Assembly (NCBI GenBank): GCA_001799635.1
Contig: MGTV01000010.1
Span: 1 to 64,000, forward strand
Source of the DNA: Elusimicrobia bacterium GWA2_62_23
GTDB lineage: Bacteria; Elusimicrobiota; Elusimicrobia; Elusimicrobiales; UBA9959
Length of the DNA: 64,000 nucleotides
Direction of reading: 5' to 3'
Made by a program: the position numbers and the translations under genes. The notes below the pieces were generated by a model. That model was given only the letters and a program-made list of their open reading frames with translations. It was not told the DNA's origin and ran no database searches. Positions 32,737 through 41,597 of this stretch are shown piece by piece. Each line of letters starts with the position of its first letter. The stretch's first letter is position 1.

Positions 32737-33570
32737 CTACAGTTTAAATAAGCTGTTGTCGGCGCCGATGACGGCGATGCCGGTCTCTTTGGCGGCGGCG
32801 AGGAACTCTTCCATGCCGAGGATGAGGGTTTTGCCGGCTTCGAGCACCAGCGTGGAGGCGCCGGAGTCCTTCATGACGCGCAGGGTGCGCGCGCCCGCCA
32901 CCGGCAGGTCGAAGCGCATGTCCTGATCCGGGCGGGCCACTTTCACCACGGTCAGGGAGGAGCCGCCGCGGCCGCTGGTCAGTTGGCCGGCGCGGCGGAT
33001 GCACTCGTCGGTACCTTCCATGCCTTCGGCCGCTATTACGGTCTGGTCGCGCAGGACCACGGTAAGGCCTATATCCAGGGCCGCTATGGCCTTGGCCGCG
33101 CGCCAGCCGTAGGCGGCGGTCTTCAAAGTGTCGGAGTCGGGTTTCTTTCCGGCCAGCAGCCCGGGTCTCACCAGCAGATGTTCCAGGAGGGTGGCGGTAC
33201 TGACGAGCTCTATGCCGTCGGCGGCGAACTCTTCCGCGATGGCCGCGAAAATGGCGCCCGCTTTTTTGTCGCGCAGTTTGAGCAGGAGCTTGGCCGCGCG
33301 GAAATCCGGGAGGACGCCGCCGAAGATGTTGACGTGCGGAATGGAGCCCACCATGAGTGCCTGCTTTACGCCGCTTTCGCGCAGGAAAGCTATGGGGCCG
33401 TCCACGTTGCCGAGGCGAAACCAGCCGGTCTTCACGGCGTACTGCTCTATCTCTTTAGGGGAAATATCGTTGAGGCCCACGGCCACCACTTCGCGGCCGG
33501 CTTTCTTCGCCTCGGCCGCGAACAGCAGCGGGAAACTCCCGCCGCCGGCTATGAGTCCTATCTTTTCCAT
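32737..33570 (-). CDS. lpxI: UDP-2,3-diacylglucosamine pyrophosphatase LpxI
   Basis: LpxI hydrolyses UDP-2,3-diacylglucosamine to lipid X and UMP, replacing LpxH in many bacteria. The 277-residue protein shows the N-terminal GLIAGGGSFPLLFA (5-18) and the C-terminal catalytic-domain blocks EGTDECIRRAG and FDLPVAGARTL typical of the family formerly called DUF1009. It starts directly after lpxA and is the last gene of the bamA-to-lpxI operon. Confidence 0.95.
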   Translation of the reverse strand: MEKIGLIAGGGSFPLLFAAEAKKAGREVVAVGLNDISPKEIEQYAVKTGWFRLGNVDGPIAFLRESGVKQALMVGSIPHVNIFGGVLPDFRAAKLLLKLRDKKAGAIFAAIAEEFAADGIELVSTATLLEHLLVRPGLLAGKKPDSDTLKTAAYGWRAAKAIAALDIGLTVVLRDQTVIAAEGMEGTDECIRRAGQLTSGRGGSSLTVVKVARPDQDMRFDLPVAGARTLRVMKDSGASTLVLEAGKTLILGMEEFLAAAKETGIAVIGADNSLFKL

Positions 33571-34377
33571 TTAGTCGTTCGCCGCCGCTTCCAACTCGCC
33601 GCGGCGCCTGGGGCGGGCTATGCCGCGCTTGGAGGACTCCACGAAGTCCAGGATGAGGGCGGCTTCCTGCGGCAGGTTGTCGGCGCGCAGTTTGGCTACG
33701 GCGTCCTTCAGGAGCAGGCCGCGGAAGAAGAGGGTTTTGAAGACGTGCTTCACGGCCTTGATCTGCTCCCGGGTGTAGCCGTTGCGCTTCATGCCCACGA
33801 GGTTGAGGGCCACCGGGCGGGCGCGGTCGCCCTGCGCGGTGACGTAAGGGATGATGTCCTGGTTGGCCATGCCGCCGCCGGAGATCATGGAGAATTTGCC
33901 GATGCGGGTGAACTGGTGGATGCCGGCGAGGCCGCTGATGATGGCGCGGTCGCCTATCTCAACGTGGCCGGCCGCGGCGGCGCAGTTGACCATGATGACG
34001 TTGTCGCCCACGCGGCAGTCGTGGCCTATGTGGGAGTTGGCCATCAGCATGCAGCCCGAGCCCATGGTGGTGATGTCCGTGTGCGCGCCGCGGTGCAGGG
34101 TGACGTTCTCGCGGATGACGTTCTTGTCGCCCATGATAAAGCGCTTGTGCTCGCCTTTGTAGGACCAGTCCTGCGGCGGCATGCCCACGTAAGCCGCGCC
34201 GGTGAACCAGTTATCCTTGCCGACGGTGCAGAACTCGAAGATGCAGTGGGCGCCTATCCTGGTGCCCGAGCCTATCTGCACGTCCTCGCCTATGACGGTA
34301 TACGGGCCTACCTCCACGTTCTCGTCTATCTGCGCCTTCTTGTCTATGATCGCTGTAGGGTGTATCTTGGTGGCCAT
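33571..34377 (-). CDS. lpxA: UDP-N-acetylglucosamine O-acyltransferase
   Basis: LpxA attaches the 3-hydroxyacyl chain from ACP to UDP-GlcNAc, the first lipid A step. The 268-residue protein is a left-handed beta-helix of hexapeptide repeats followed by a helical C-terminal domain with the family block GMKRNGYTREQI. ANSHIGHDCRVGD holds the catalytic-type His region and VNCAAAAGHVEIGD follows. Length is normal. GGAGG lies before the ATG, 27 bases after fabZ. Confidence 0.96.
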   Translation of the reverse strand: MATKIHPTAIIDKKAQIDENVEVGPYTVIGEDVQIGSGTRIGAHCIFEFCTVGKDNWFTGAAYVGMPPQDWSYKGEHKRFIMGDKNVIRENVTLHRGAHTDITTMGSGCMLMANSHIGHDCRVGDNVIMVNCAAAAGHVEIGDRAIISGLAGIHQFTRIGKFSMISGGGMANQDIIPYVTAQGDRARPVALNLVGMKRNGYTREQIKAVKHVFKTLFFRGLLLKDAVAKLRADNLPQEAALILDFVESSKRGIARPRRRGELEAAAND

Positions 34378-34404
34378 TAGCTCCTCCGAAAGTTCTGTGA
34401 AATT

Positions 34405-34866
34405 TTAGCCGAGCGCGAAGGTCAGTTCGGCCTCGGCCGCCTGTTCGTCGCCTACCCAGGCTTCGGCCCGGACCTTGCTGAGGCTGCTTTTAAAACGGAT
34501 TATTTCCACGTGCATTTTCAGCACGTCGCCGGGCACCACCTGGCGGCGGAACTTGGCGCGGCTGATGCCGGCGAAGAAGCCGAGGCGGCCCTTGGTCTCG
34601 GGCAGGGCCATCATCATGGCCGCGGCGGTCTGCGCCATGCCTTCGAGCATGAGCACGCCCGGCATGATGGGCTTCTCGGGGAAATGGCCGTGGAAATAGA
34701 GTTCGTTCGCGCTGACGCATTTCACGCCTACGCAGTACTTGCCTTCTTCCACGACTTCCACGCGGTCCACCATCATGAAAGGGTAGCGGTGGGGGATGAT
34801 CTTGAGTATTTCCTCGCAGGGGATGACCCGTACGGGTTTGTAATGGCGGGGTTTGGTTTCGGTCAT
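34405..34866 (-). CDS. fabZ: 3-hydroxyacyl-ACP dehydratase FabZ
   Basis: FabZ dehydrates 3-hydroxyacyl-ACP in fatty-acid elongation and competes with LpxA/LpxC for the same substrates. The 153-residue hot-dog protein has IPHRYPFMMVDRV and the catalytic segment GHFPEKPIMPGVLMLEGMAQ with His and Glu. It overlaps lpxC by four bases, as in many lipid A operons. Confidence 0.95.
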   Translation of the reverse strand: MTETKPRHYKPVRVIPCEEILKIIPHRYPFMMVDRVEVVEEGKYCVGVKCVSANELYFHGHFPEKPIMPGVLMLEGMAQTAAAMMMALPETKGRLGFFAGISRAKFRRQVVPGDVLKMHVEIIRFKSSLSKVRAEAWVGDEQAAEAELTFALG

Positions 34867-35696
34867 GCTTTTTTGGCCTTTTCCAGCAATAGTTTAGCAA
34901 AATTGACGTTGGCGGCATGGCCGGGGCGCTCGGCCTCCACGCGGATGTCCTTCAGGGGCAGCCCGGCGAGGGCCAGGTCGCCTATGAGGTCGAGCAGTTT
35001 GTGGCGGGCGAACTCGTCGGCGAAGCGCAAGCCGCCTTTGGCCAGCACCTCTTTCTCCGCTATCACCACGGCGTTCTCGAGCGAACCGCCCAGGGCGAGG
35101 CCGGCTTTCTTCAGGGCCTCCAGTTCGTGGGAGAAGCCGAAGGTGCGGGCCGGGGCCACGCGCACGAGGTATTCCTCCGGGGTAAGGACGAAATCTATGG
35201 TCTGCCGGCCTACCAGTTCGTGAGGGTAGTCGTAGGTGAGGCGGAAAGAGACGCCGGGGGACGGGTAGGCGCAGTACTTTATGTCGCCTTTCGCCATTTC
35301 CAATTTCCCGTCAAGCGTGAGTTCGGGCCGTTCCTGGTTTAGCTTCTCCGTGAGGCCGGCTTTGCGCAGGGCCGTGGCGAAAGGCAGGGCCGACCCGTCG
35401 GCGGCCGGCGGTTCCTCGCCGGTGATCTCTATGTCCAGGTCGTCTATGCCGAGGCCCGCGGCGGCGGAGAGCAGGTGTTCTACGGTGTAAATGGTAGCTG
35501 TCCCGTCCGTTATGTTGGTGCCGCGCACGGTGCCCGACACTTTGTCCAGGCGCACGGGAAGCGGCTCTTTGAAGAGGGGGCCGGTGAAGCGGTAGCCGGT
35601 GGCGCCGGCGGCGGGCAGGAAAGTGACGCGGGAGGGCTTGCCCTTGTGCAGGCCTATCCCTTCAATGGTCACCGCCTCTTTTATCGTCGTTCTCAT
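34863..35696 (-). CDS. lpxC: UDP-3-O-acyl-N-acetylglucosamine deacetylase
   Basis: LpxC is the zinc amidase for the committed lipid A step. The 277-residue protein has the metal site: His in TVEHLLSA, then the HKLLDLIGDLAL motif with His and Asp, and the GIGLHKGK start. Length is a little short of the usual 300 but complete. It begins 144 bases after lpxD, and this gap carries an array of four hairpins, so expression of lpxC onward may be set separately from lpxD. Confidence 0.96.
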   Translation of the reverse strand: MRTTIKEAVTIEGIGLHKGKPSRVTFLPAAGATGYRFTGPLFKEPLPVRLDKVSGTVRGTNITDGTATIYTVEHLLSAAAGLGIDDLDIEITGEEPPAADGSALPFATALRKAGLTEKLNQERPELTLDGKLEMAKGDIKYCAYPSPGVSFRLTYDYPHELVGRQTIDFVLTPEEYLVRVAPARTFGFSHELEALKKAGLALGGSLENAVVIAEKEVLAKGGLRFADEFARHKLLDLIGDLALAGLPLKDIRVEAERPGHAANVNFAKLLLEKAKKA

Positions 35697-35719
35697 TCCA
35701 GTTAGTATGGGTGCCTGGC

Positions 35720-35829
35720 CGGGGCATTGCCCCGCTCACCCGGACTGCAGGGAACCGTTGCGCGGTTCCCCTCCAGCCTGCGGCTGGAGCCTCCCCTCCC
35801 CAACGGGTTCGCCGGGGCAACACCCCGGC
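35720..35829. repeat. Array of four consecutive hairpins between lpxD and lpxC
   Basis: Four short inverted repeats follow each other: CGGGGC/GCCCCG (35720-35734), GGGAACCG/CGGTTCCC (35750-35770), CTCCAGCC/GGCTGGAG (35771-35789) and GCCGGGG/CCCCGGC (35811-35829). None has a T run on either strand, so simple terminators are unlikely. RNA processing, mRNA stabilisation or a REP-like insertion is possible. Confidence 0.6.
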
Positions 35830-35840
35830 CGCCACCCCGC

Positions 35841-36869
35841 TTAAAGACCCAGCTGTTTCTTTATTTTGTTTAGGGTGCGGTGCATCTCGGGGAGTTTGCT
35901 CAGTAAAGCTTCCACTTTCATCGCCTGCAGGCGCGGGCGGGCGGTGTGGCCGAACACTATCTGGTTCGGGCCCAGGCTGGACATCACGCCGGTCTTGGCC
36001 ATCACCACGGTATTGTCCCCGATGGTGATATGGTCGGAGATGCCGGCCTGCCCGGCGATGATGGCGTTGTTGCCTATGGTGGTGGAGCCGGCTATGCCCG
36101 CCAGCGCGATGATGAGGCAGTTCTTGCCTATCTTCACGTTGTGGGCGATGTGCACTAAATTGTCTATCTTGGTCCCCGCGCCGATGAGCGTGGTCTCCAG
36201 CGCGGCCCGGTCTATGGCGGTGTTGGCGCCTATCTCCACCTTGTCCTCTACCACGACCTTGCCCAGCTGCGGGATCTTCTCGTGCGTGCCGCGCGGGGAG
36301 GTGTAGCCGAAACCGTCGGAGCCTATGACGGTGCCGGAATGAATTATGACCTCTATGCCCACTTCGCAGCCGTCCAGCACTTTAACGCCGGGGTAAAGGC
36401 GGGTGCGGGCGCCTATCTTGGCGCGGCGCCCCACGTAGCACTGGGCCTCTATCACGGCGCCGGCGCCTATCACCGCGCCTTCTTCTATGACCGCGCAGGG
36501 ACCCACATAAACCTTCTCGCCGAGCGAGGCCTTTGGCGAGACCACGGCGGCGGCGTGCACGCCGGGCTCCGGCAGGGGGCGCGCTTCCTGTTCCACCAGG
36601 CGCAGGGCCAGCATGAAAGCGTACTTCGGGTTCTTGGTGAAGACTACCGTTCCCTTGAAATCCTTGAAAGCCTCTTCCGTGCCGCGGGGCGCCAGCAGGC
36701 AGCCGGCGCGCGAGGCGAGCGCGGCGGGGAGCATGGCGGGGTCGGCCACGAAGGCCAGGTCGGCCTCGCAGGCTTTGTCCAGCTGCGCGGCGCCGAAGAG
36801 CTGGGCCTCGCCGTCGCCTTTCAGGTCGCCTTCCGCGAGGCGGGCTATGTCGGAGGCGGTCAGCTTCAT
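35841..36869 (-). CDS. lpxD: UDP-3-O-(3-hydroxyacyl)glucosamine N-acyltransferase
   Basis: LpxD adds the second hydroxyacyl chain to the sugar amine. The 342-residue protein has the N-terminal uridine-binding domain (about 1-105), the hexapeptide beta-helix (about 105-305) with GSDGFGYTS and HIAHNVKIG for the catalytic His, and a C-terminal helix. Length is typical. It overlaps the ompH/skp-like gene by four bases. Confidence 0.96.
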   Translation of the reverse strand: MKLTASDIARLAEGDLKGDGEAQLFGAAQLDKACEADLAFVADPAMLPAALASRAGCLLAPRGTEEAFKDFKGTVVFTKNPKYAFMLALRLVEQEARPLPEPGVHAAAVVSPKASLGEKVYVGPCAVIEEGAVIGAGAVIEAQCYVGRRAKIGARTRLYPGVKVLDGCEVGIEVIIHSGTVIGSDGFGYTSPRGTHEKIPQLGKVVVEDKVEIGANTAIDRAALETTLIGAGTKIDNLVHIAHNVKIGKNCLIIALAGIAGSTTIGNNAIIAGQAGISDHITIGDNTVVMAKTGVMSSLGPNQIVFGHTARPRLQAMKVEALLSKLPEMHRTLNKIKKQLGL

Positions 36870-37639
36870 ATGCCGCCCTCCTCCAGCCGCTTGAGCAGCT
36901 TGCCGGTGAGGTCCACGGCGTTCTGGCCGAAAAGGATATTGCGCTTGTCCACTATGACGCTGACCTCTTCCTTCACGGCCAGCTCCTTGAGCGCCACGTA
37001 GATGCGCCCGAGCAGGATCTCGCTTTTGCGGCTCTCGTATTCCAGTAGCTCGCGTTCGGCCATGCGCTGGAAGACCCGGAGCTCTTCTTCCTTCTGGCGC
37101 AGCTCCTCTTCCTTTTTGCCCAGCGCGGCGTCTATCTCCGGCACTGCGGTGGAGACGGAAAATTTGAAATGGTTGACCGGGACCTTGGAGACGCCGGGCA
37201 TGTCGATGCCGTTCATGCCGGGCAGGCCCTGCGGCAGGGCCGCGGGGGCGGCGGTGGAAACTCCGGCGCCGGCGGTCTCCGTGGAGACCTGGGGCGGCGG
37301 GGGGGTGGTCTTGACGGCGGCCGCTTCGGCCACGCTGCGCTGGGTCTCAAGCAGCGAGGGCAGGGTCAGCGCGAATTCGCGCTCCTGGCGGAGCTTGGCC
37401 AGTTCCGCTTTGAGCGTGAAGATGGCGGCCTTCCGGGCGTTCACGGAATCCTCCTTCTTCTTTATCTCGGAGATGAACTCTTCCCGGGCCCCGGTGGTGC
37501 CGGAGTATTCCTTGAAGACCCGGTCTATGTCCACGTAGCCGATAGTGCCGGATTCCCCGCGGTTCTCCTCGAGCAGGAGCTCCAGGGCCGGCGCCTGCAT
37601 CGGCGCCAGGGCCAGTAAGAGAAAGATAAGTTTTTTCAT
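36866..37639 (-). CDS. OmpH/Skp-family periplasmic chaperone
   Basis: The 257-residue protein has a signal peptide (about 1-18), a [12 protein letters not shown] block as in Skp/OmpH starts, then a long coiled-coil (two charged helices) interrupted by a proline/threonine-rich insert of roughly 70 residues (about 100-150). The C-terminus [22 protein letters not shown] matches the family end. Skp helps outer-membrane proteins reach BamA. The insert is unusual and makes the protein longer than the usual 160-170. The start at 37639 is chosen for the signal peptide. Confidence 0.85.
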   Translation of the reverse strand: MKKLIFLLLALAPMQAPALELLLEENRGESGTIGYVDIDRVFKEYSGTTGAREEFISEIKKKEDSVNARKAAIFTLKAELAKLRQEREFALTLPSLLETQRSVAEAAAVKTTPPPPQVSTETAGAGVSTAAPAALPQGLPGMNGIDMPGVSKVPVNHFKFSVSTAVPEIDAALGKKEEELRQKEEELRVFQRMAERELLEYESRKSEILLGRIYVALKELAVKEEVSVIVDKRNILFGQNAVDLTGKLLKRLEEGGI

Positions 37640-37662
37640 CGGTCGCCTTCCGTCGCTATTAA

Positions 37663-40062
37663 TTAGAACAGGTTGCCCAGCGTGAAGTAAATGTCCGAGC
37701 GCTGCTCGCCCGGCTTGTGGTTGAAGCCGTAGCCCCAGTCCAGCCGGATCGGGAACGCCGGCGTGGTGAAGCGGATGCCGAACCCGGCGCCCGCCTTGAG
37801 GTTGGTGGTGCCGGTGCCGAAGCGCCCGCTCACGTCGTCGAAGCTGTCCCACGAGTTGCCGATATCGAAGAAGAAGGCCCACTGGACTATGGTGCGCTTG
37901 CGCTCGCGGGCCAGGGGGAACTTGAACTCGATGTTCATCACGTCGTAGACCTTGCCGCCGTTGAGCGGGCCGATCTGGCCGTTATTGGAGTAGCCGCGCA
38001 CCGTTTCGGCGCCGCCCAGGAAGTAGCGCTCGTAAACGGGCACGCTCTTGGTGTCCCCGAAGCGCCCCACGAAGCCCAGGCGGTTGCCCACAGCCAGCAC
38101 GAAGGGGTAGTCGTCTATGGAGAAGAGCTTGAGGTTGTAGCTGTGGGAGAACGTGGGCTTATAGTAGTTCACGTCGCCCTGCAGCGGGCCGCCGGCGAAT
38201 TCCACGCCGAGCGAGGTCTTGCAGCCGCGGGTGGGGTCCCAGACGTTGTCGCGGGTGTCGCGGGCTATTTCCACGTACACCGAGGAGGTCACGCTGGTGC
38301 CTTCCTGCAGTTCGCCCTGGTAGAGCGTGTCCACGTCGGTGATGCGCACCTTTTCGTAGGTGTAGGCGGTGGTGAGGTGGTATTTGTCCTCGTCGAAGCG
38401 GGGGGCCACCGTGATCTTGCCGCCGGTGCGGCGCTCGGTGTAGGCGGAGATGGTGTCGCGGTAAGGCTTGTAGTGGCGGGTATTGAAGACGTCTACTCCG
38501 AGAGTGGTCGGGTGTTTCCCGATCCAGGGCGTGCTCCAGCTCAGGTAGTAGTCCTGCACCCGCTTGCCGAAGTTCCAGCTGAGGGAGGTGCGGTAGGCCC
38601 GGCCGAACAGGTTCATGTGCGACAGCGACAGCGTACCCACGAGGCCGTCGGTGGAGGAGATGCCGGCGCCGGCGGTGAGCATGCCCGGTTTGCCCTCGGT
38701 CACGTCGAAGACCAGGTCCACCTTGTCGGGGTCCTGGGTGGGGTTGATGACCGGGCTGACGTCGTCTATGAAGCCCAGGTTGAAGATCTTCTCCTGGCTG
38801 CGGCGGATCTTGGAGGAGCTGAAAACGGACCCTTCCTTCTGCGTGATCTCGCGGCGCAGGACGTAGGTCTTGGTGGCCTTGTTGCCTTCCACGTCGATAT
38901 GGTCCACGAAGATCTGGTTGTTCTCCGTGACATTGAAGGTCACGTCGGTCTCGCCGGTCTTCTCGTTGTAGACCTTGTCCGGCAGGAGGGCCGCCTTCAG
39001 GTAGCCCTTGTCGGCGTACTTATCCTGGATGCCGCGGATGGTGTCGTCGAAGCGTTCCTGGTTGTAGAGCTTGCCGCGGCGGTATTCCACGGCCGGCAGC
39101 AGTTCGCTCGGCAGGTAGACGGTGTTGCCGTTGAAGTAGGTAGCGCCGAAGCGCTGTTTTTTGCCCTCGTTGAGGACCAGCTTTATGGTCACCCCGGAGC
39201 GGTCCTCGTTGAAGGTCACGCTGGACTCGGCTATCTTAAAATCGCCGTAACCGCTGTTCTTATAGAAGGCCTCCAGCGCCTTGAAGTCGGCGTCGAGGTC
39301 CTGCGGGGAGTAGATCTTCTTGGGGCGGTTCTTGAACTTCTTGACCAGCTTCTTGGTCTTGAAGCCGGCGGCCCCGTCGAGCAGCACCGCGGCCACCTTG
39401 GCTTTCTTGCCTTCCGTGACCTTCACGGTCAGGAAGCACAGCGAGGCGGCGGTGTCGAACTTCACTTCGTAGTCGGCCTGGGCGTCGATGAAGCCCTTCT
39501 CGTGATACTTGTCGGTCACCTTTATCAGGTCTTCGCGGATCTTTAGTTCGTCGAAGAAATCTTTTTCCTTCAGGGTCATCTCGTCCTTGACGGCGGACTT
39601 GGAGAGGCCTTTCGCCCCCGCCACCGTGACGGTCTTGACCATGGGCTTCTCGGCCACGATGTAGGTGACGCGCACCGGCTTGGAGGAGGCCACTACCTGG
39701 GCCAGCCTGGGCGAGCCCTTGCGGCCCTCCAGTTCCTCGATGTCCACGGAGACCCGGTCCATGCTGCCCAGGGCGAGGATGGCCTCGATGTCCTGGCTGA
39801 CGAACTCGGAGGAGTAGATGCGGCCTTTGCGGGCCTTGCCGGCCTTGAGCACGGCCTTGGCCTTGACGTTCCGGTTCCCTTTTACGGCCGTCTCGGCGAC
39901 TTCCCAGGGGCCCTTGGCCTGTTCCTTCTCCGGGGCCGCGGCTGGTTCCACCGGGCGGTCCCCGGCGGCCATTCCCGGGAGGGCGGCTGGGTCGGAGACC
40001 TGGGCAAAGGCGGTCAGGCTGAAGGCCGCGAGCAGAGCGAGGAGGAGAAAGGGTTTTTTCAT
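37663..40062 (-). CDS. bamA: Outer-membrane protein assembly factor BamA
   Basis: BamA inserts beta-barrel proteins into the outer membrane. The 799-residue protein has a signal peptide (about 1-20), a proline/alanine linker, five POTRA-type domains (about 50-450) and the C-terminal 16-strand barrel (about 455-799). Late segments such as YFLGGAETVRGY are the conserved barrel loop with the RGY motif. The last residue is Phe, as needed for barrel insertion. It is the first gene of the operon leading through ompH and lpxD to lpxI. Confidence 0.96.
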   Translation of the reverse strand: MKKPFLLLALLAAFSLTAFAQVSDPAALPGMAAGDRPVEPAAAPEKEQAKGPWEVAETAVKGNRNVKAKAVLKAGKARKGRIYSSEFVSQDIEAILALGSMDRVSVDIEELEGRKGSPRLAQVVASSKPVRVTYIVAEKPMVKTVTVAGAKGLSKSAVKDEMTLKEKDFFDELKIREDLIKVTDKYHEKGFIDAQADYEVKFDTAASLCFLTVKVTEGKKAKVAAVLLDGAAGFKTKKLVKKFKNRPKKIYSPQDLDADFKALEAFYKNSGYGDFKIAESSVTFNEDRSGVTIKLVLNEGKKQRFGATYFNGNTVYLPSELLPAVEYRRGKLYNQERFDDTIRGIQDKYADKGYLKAALLPDKVYNEKTGETDVTFNVTENNQIFVDHIDVEGNKATKTYVLRREITQKEGSVFSSSKIRRSQEKIFNLGFIDDVSPVINPTQDPDKVDLVFDVTEGKPGMLTAGAGISSTDGLVGTLSLSHMNLFGRAYRTSLSWNFGKRVQDYYLSWSTPWIGKHPTTLGVDVFNTRHYKPYRDTISAYTERRTGGKITVAPRFDEDKYHLTTAYTYEKVRITDVDTLYQGELQEGTSVTSSVYVEIARDTRDNVWDPTRGCKTSLGVEFAGGPLQGDVNYYKPTFSHSYNLKLFSIDDYPFVLAVGNRLGFVGRFGDTKSVPVYERYFLGGAETVRGYSNNGQIGPLNGGKVYDVMNIEFKFPLARERKRTIVQWAFFFDIGNSWDSFDDVSGRFGTGTTNLKAGAGFGIRFTTPAFPIRLDWGYGFNHKPGEQRSDIYFTLGNLF

Positions 40063-40161
40063 CTGTTTCCTTAGGGTAAAAGCCGATACCCCGGGCGGCG
40101 CCCGGGTCCGGCGTATATATAGATATCTTACTATTTTTGGGGGGCGCGGATTAAGTCCGCC

Positions 40162-40189
40162 TTGCGCCTTCCCGATTTTATGCTAAAAT
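40162..40189 (+). promoter_or_regulatory. Predicted promoter of the PIN/PhoH gene
   Basis: TTGCGC (40162-40167) and TAAAAT (40184-40189) are 16 bases apart. Transcription would start near 40196, where a GTG in the reading frame of the gene lies. Confidence 0.5.
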
Positions 40190-40234
40190 TAGCCCGTGCG
40201 TAAAATCCACGCTGAGAACAGGGGTAAACAATCG

Positions 40235-41536
40235 ATGAAAAAAGTATACATCCTCGACACCAACGTCCTGATACACGACCCGCTTTCCTTCACCAAATTC
40301 GAAGACAATACCGTGGTGATACCGATCTCGGTCATAGAGGAACTGGATACTTTCAAGCACGCCGGCGACGAACGCGGCAAGAGCGCGCGCATAGTTTCGC
40401 GCAAACTCGACGAGCACCGCGTGAAGGGCAAGCTGAACGCCGGCGTTAAGATGGAGAACGGGGGCACGCTGATAGTGGACCTGGACCACGTGCCGGTGCT
40501 GCCCAAGGAATTCAAGCTGCAGGAGATGGACAACCGCATCCTCAACACCGCTTTCTGGTACGAGCAGAAGAAGCACAGCGCCATCCTGGTCACCAAGGAC
40601 ATCAACCTCCGCCTCAAGGCCGAGGCCGTGGGCCTGATCTCCGAGGACTACGAGGCCGGCAAAGTGAAGGTGGACGAACTTTACCCCGGGCTCGTCAGCG
40701 TGGAGATGCCCGCCGCTTCCGTGGATAAATTCTACAAGGACCACGAGATAAAGAGCCCGGACAAGGACCTCTCCCCCAACGAGTTCGTGGTGATCCATTC
40801 TAAAGAAGACCCCAAAAAATCCGCGCTCGGCCGCGTGGACCCGAACGATACCGCGAAGATCCGCGCCCTGGGCGCCGAGCCCTCGCCGTGGGGCATCCGT
40901 CCGCTCAACAAGGAGCAGCGTTGCGCCATGGAGCTGCTACTCGACGATTCCGTGAAACTGGTCACCCTGCTCGGCGCGGCCGGCACCGGCAAGACCCTCA
41001 TGACGCTGGTCTGCGGCCTGCAGAAAGCCGTGGAGGAGAACGTTTACCGCAAGCTCATCATCTGCCGCCCTATCGTGCCCGTGGGCAAGGACATCGGCTA
41101 TATCCCCGGCACCAAGGAAGAGAAGCTCTCGACGTGGATGGGCGCCATCTACGATAACCTCGAGTTCGTGATGGACAAGCGCCACCAGGACAGCGCGCTG
41201 GAAAAGTTCGAGTACCTGCTGCAGAACGAGAAGATCGAGATCGCCTCGGTGACCCATATCCGCGGCCGCTCGCTGCCCAAGCAGTACATGATCGTGGACG
41301 ACGCGCAGAACCTGACTCCCCACGAGATCAAGACCATCCTTTCGCGCGCCGGCGACGGCACCAAGGTGGTGGTGACCGGCGACCCGTACCAGATAGACAA
41401 TCCCTACCTGGACATCGCCTCCAACGGCCTTACCTATATAGTGGACAGGATGCGCGGCCAGAAGCTGTACGGCCACCTGACGTTCACCAAGACCGAGCGC
41501 AGCCAGCTGGCGGCCCTGGTGGCGGAGCTGCTGTAA
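40235..41536 (+). CDS. PIN domain / PhoH-type ATPase
   Basis: The 433-residue protein joins an N-terminal PIN nuclease domain (about 1-135; YILDTNVLIHDP and VIEELD supply acidic residues) to a PhoH ATPase domain (about 200-433) with Walker A GAAGTGKT and Walker B MIVDDAQN. PhoH2-type proteins couple RNA unwinding with cleavage. The ATG at 40235 is chosen because the PIN domain starts at once and AGGGG precedes it; a GTG at 40196 would add 13 residues and would be leaderless. It is a single-gene unit with a strong terminator. Confidence 0.94.
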   Translation: MKKVYILDTNVLIHDPLSFTKFEDNTVVIPISVIEELDTFKHAGDERGKSARIVSRKLDEHRVKGKLNAGVKMENGGTLIVDLDHVPVLPKEFKLQEMDNRILNTAFWYEQKKHSAILVTKDINLRLKAEAVGLISEDYEAGKVKVDELYPGLVSVEMPAASVDKFYKDHEIKSPDKDLSPNEFVVIHSKEDPKKSALGRVDPNDTAKIRALGAEPSPWGIRPLNKEQRCAMELLLDDSVKLVTLLGAAGTGKTLMTLVCGLQKAVEENVYRKLIICRPIVPVGKDIGYIPGTKEEKLSTWMGAIYDNLEFVMDKRHQDSALEKFEYLLQNEKIEIASVTHIRGRSLPKQYMIVDDAQNLTPHEIKTILSRAGDGTKVVVTGDPYQIDNPYLDIASNGLTYIVDRMRGQKLYGHLTFTKTERSQLAALVAELL

Positions 41537-41553
41537 GCGAAAGCCCCAAAGCG

Positions 41554-41587
41554 AAGGGCCGGCCGCGGGGCCGGCCCTTTTCTTTTT
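41554..41587. terminator. Terminator after the PIN/PhoH gene
   Basis: A 9-bp stem GGGCCGGCC / GGCCGGCCC with a four-base loop is followed by TTTTCTTTTT. It separates this gene from the convergent radical SAM gene. Confidence 0.88.
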
Positions 41588-41597
41588 GCGGCGAGGG

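Noticed and set aside
37717-39546. A 609-residue open frame opposite bamA
   Set aside because: It is valine/alanine/glycine/histidine-rich without motifs, as expected for the complement of a high-GC gene. The bamA reading has clear POTRA and barrel motifs.
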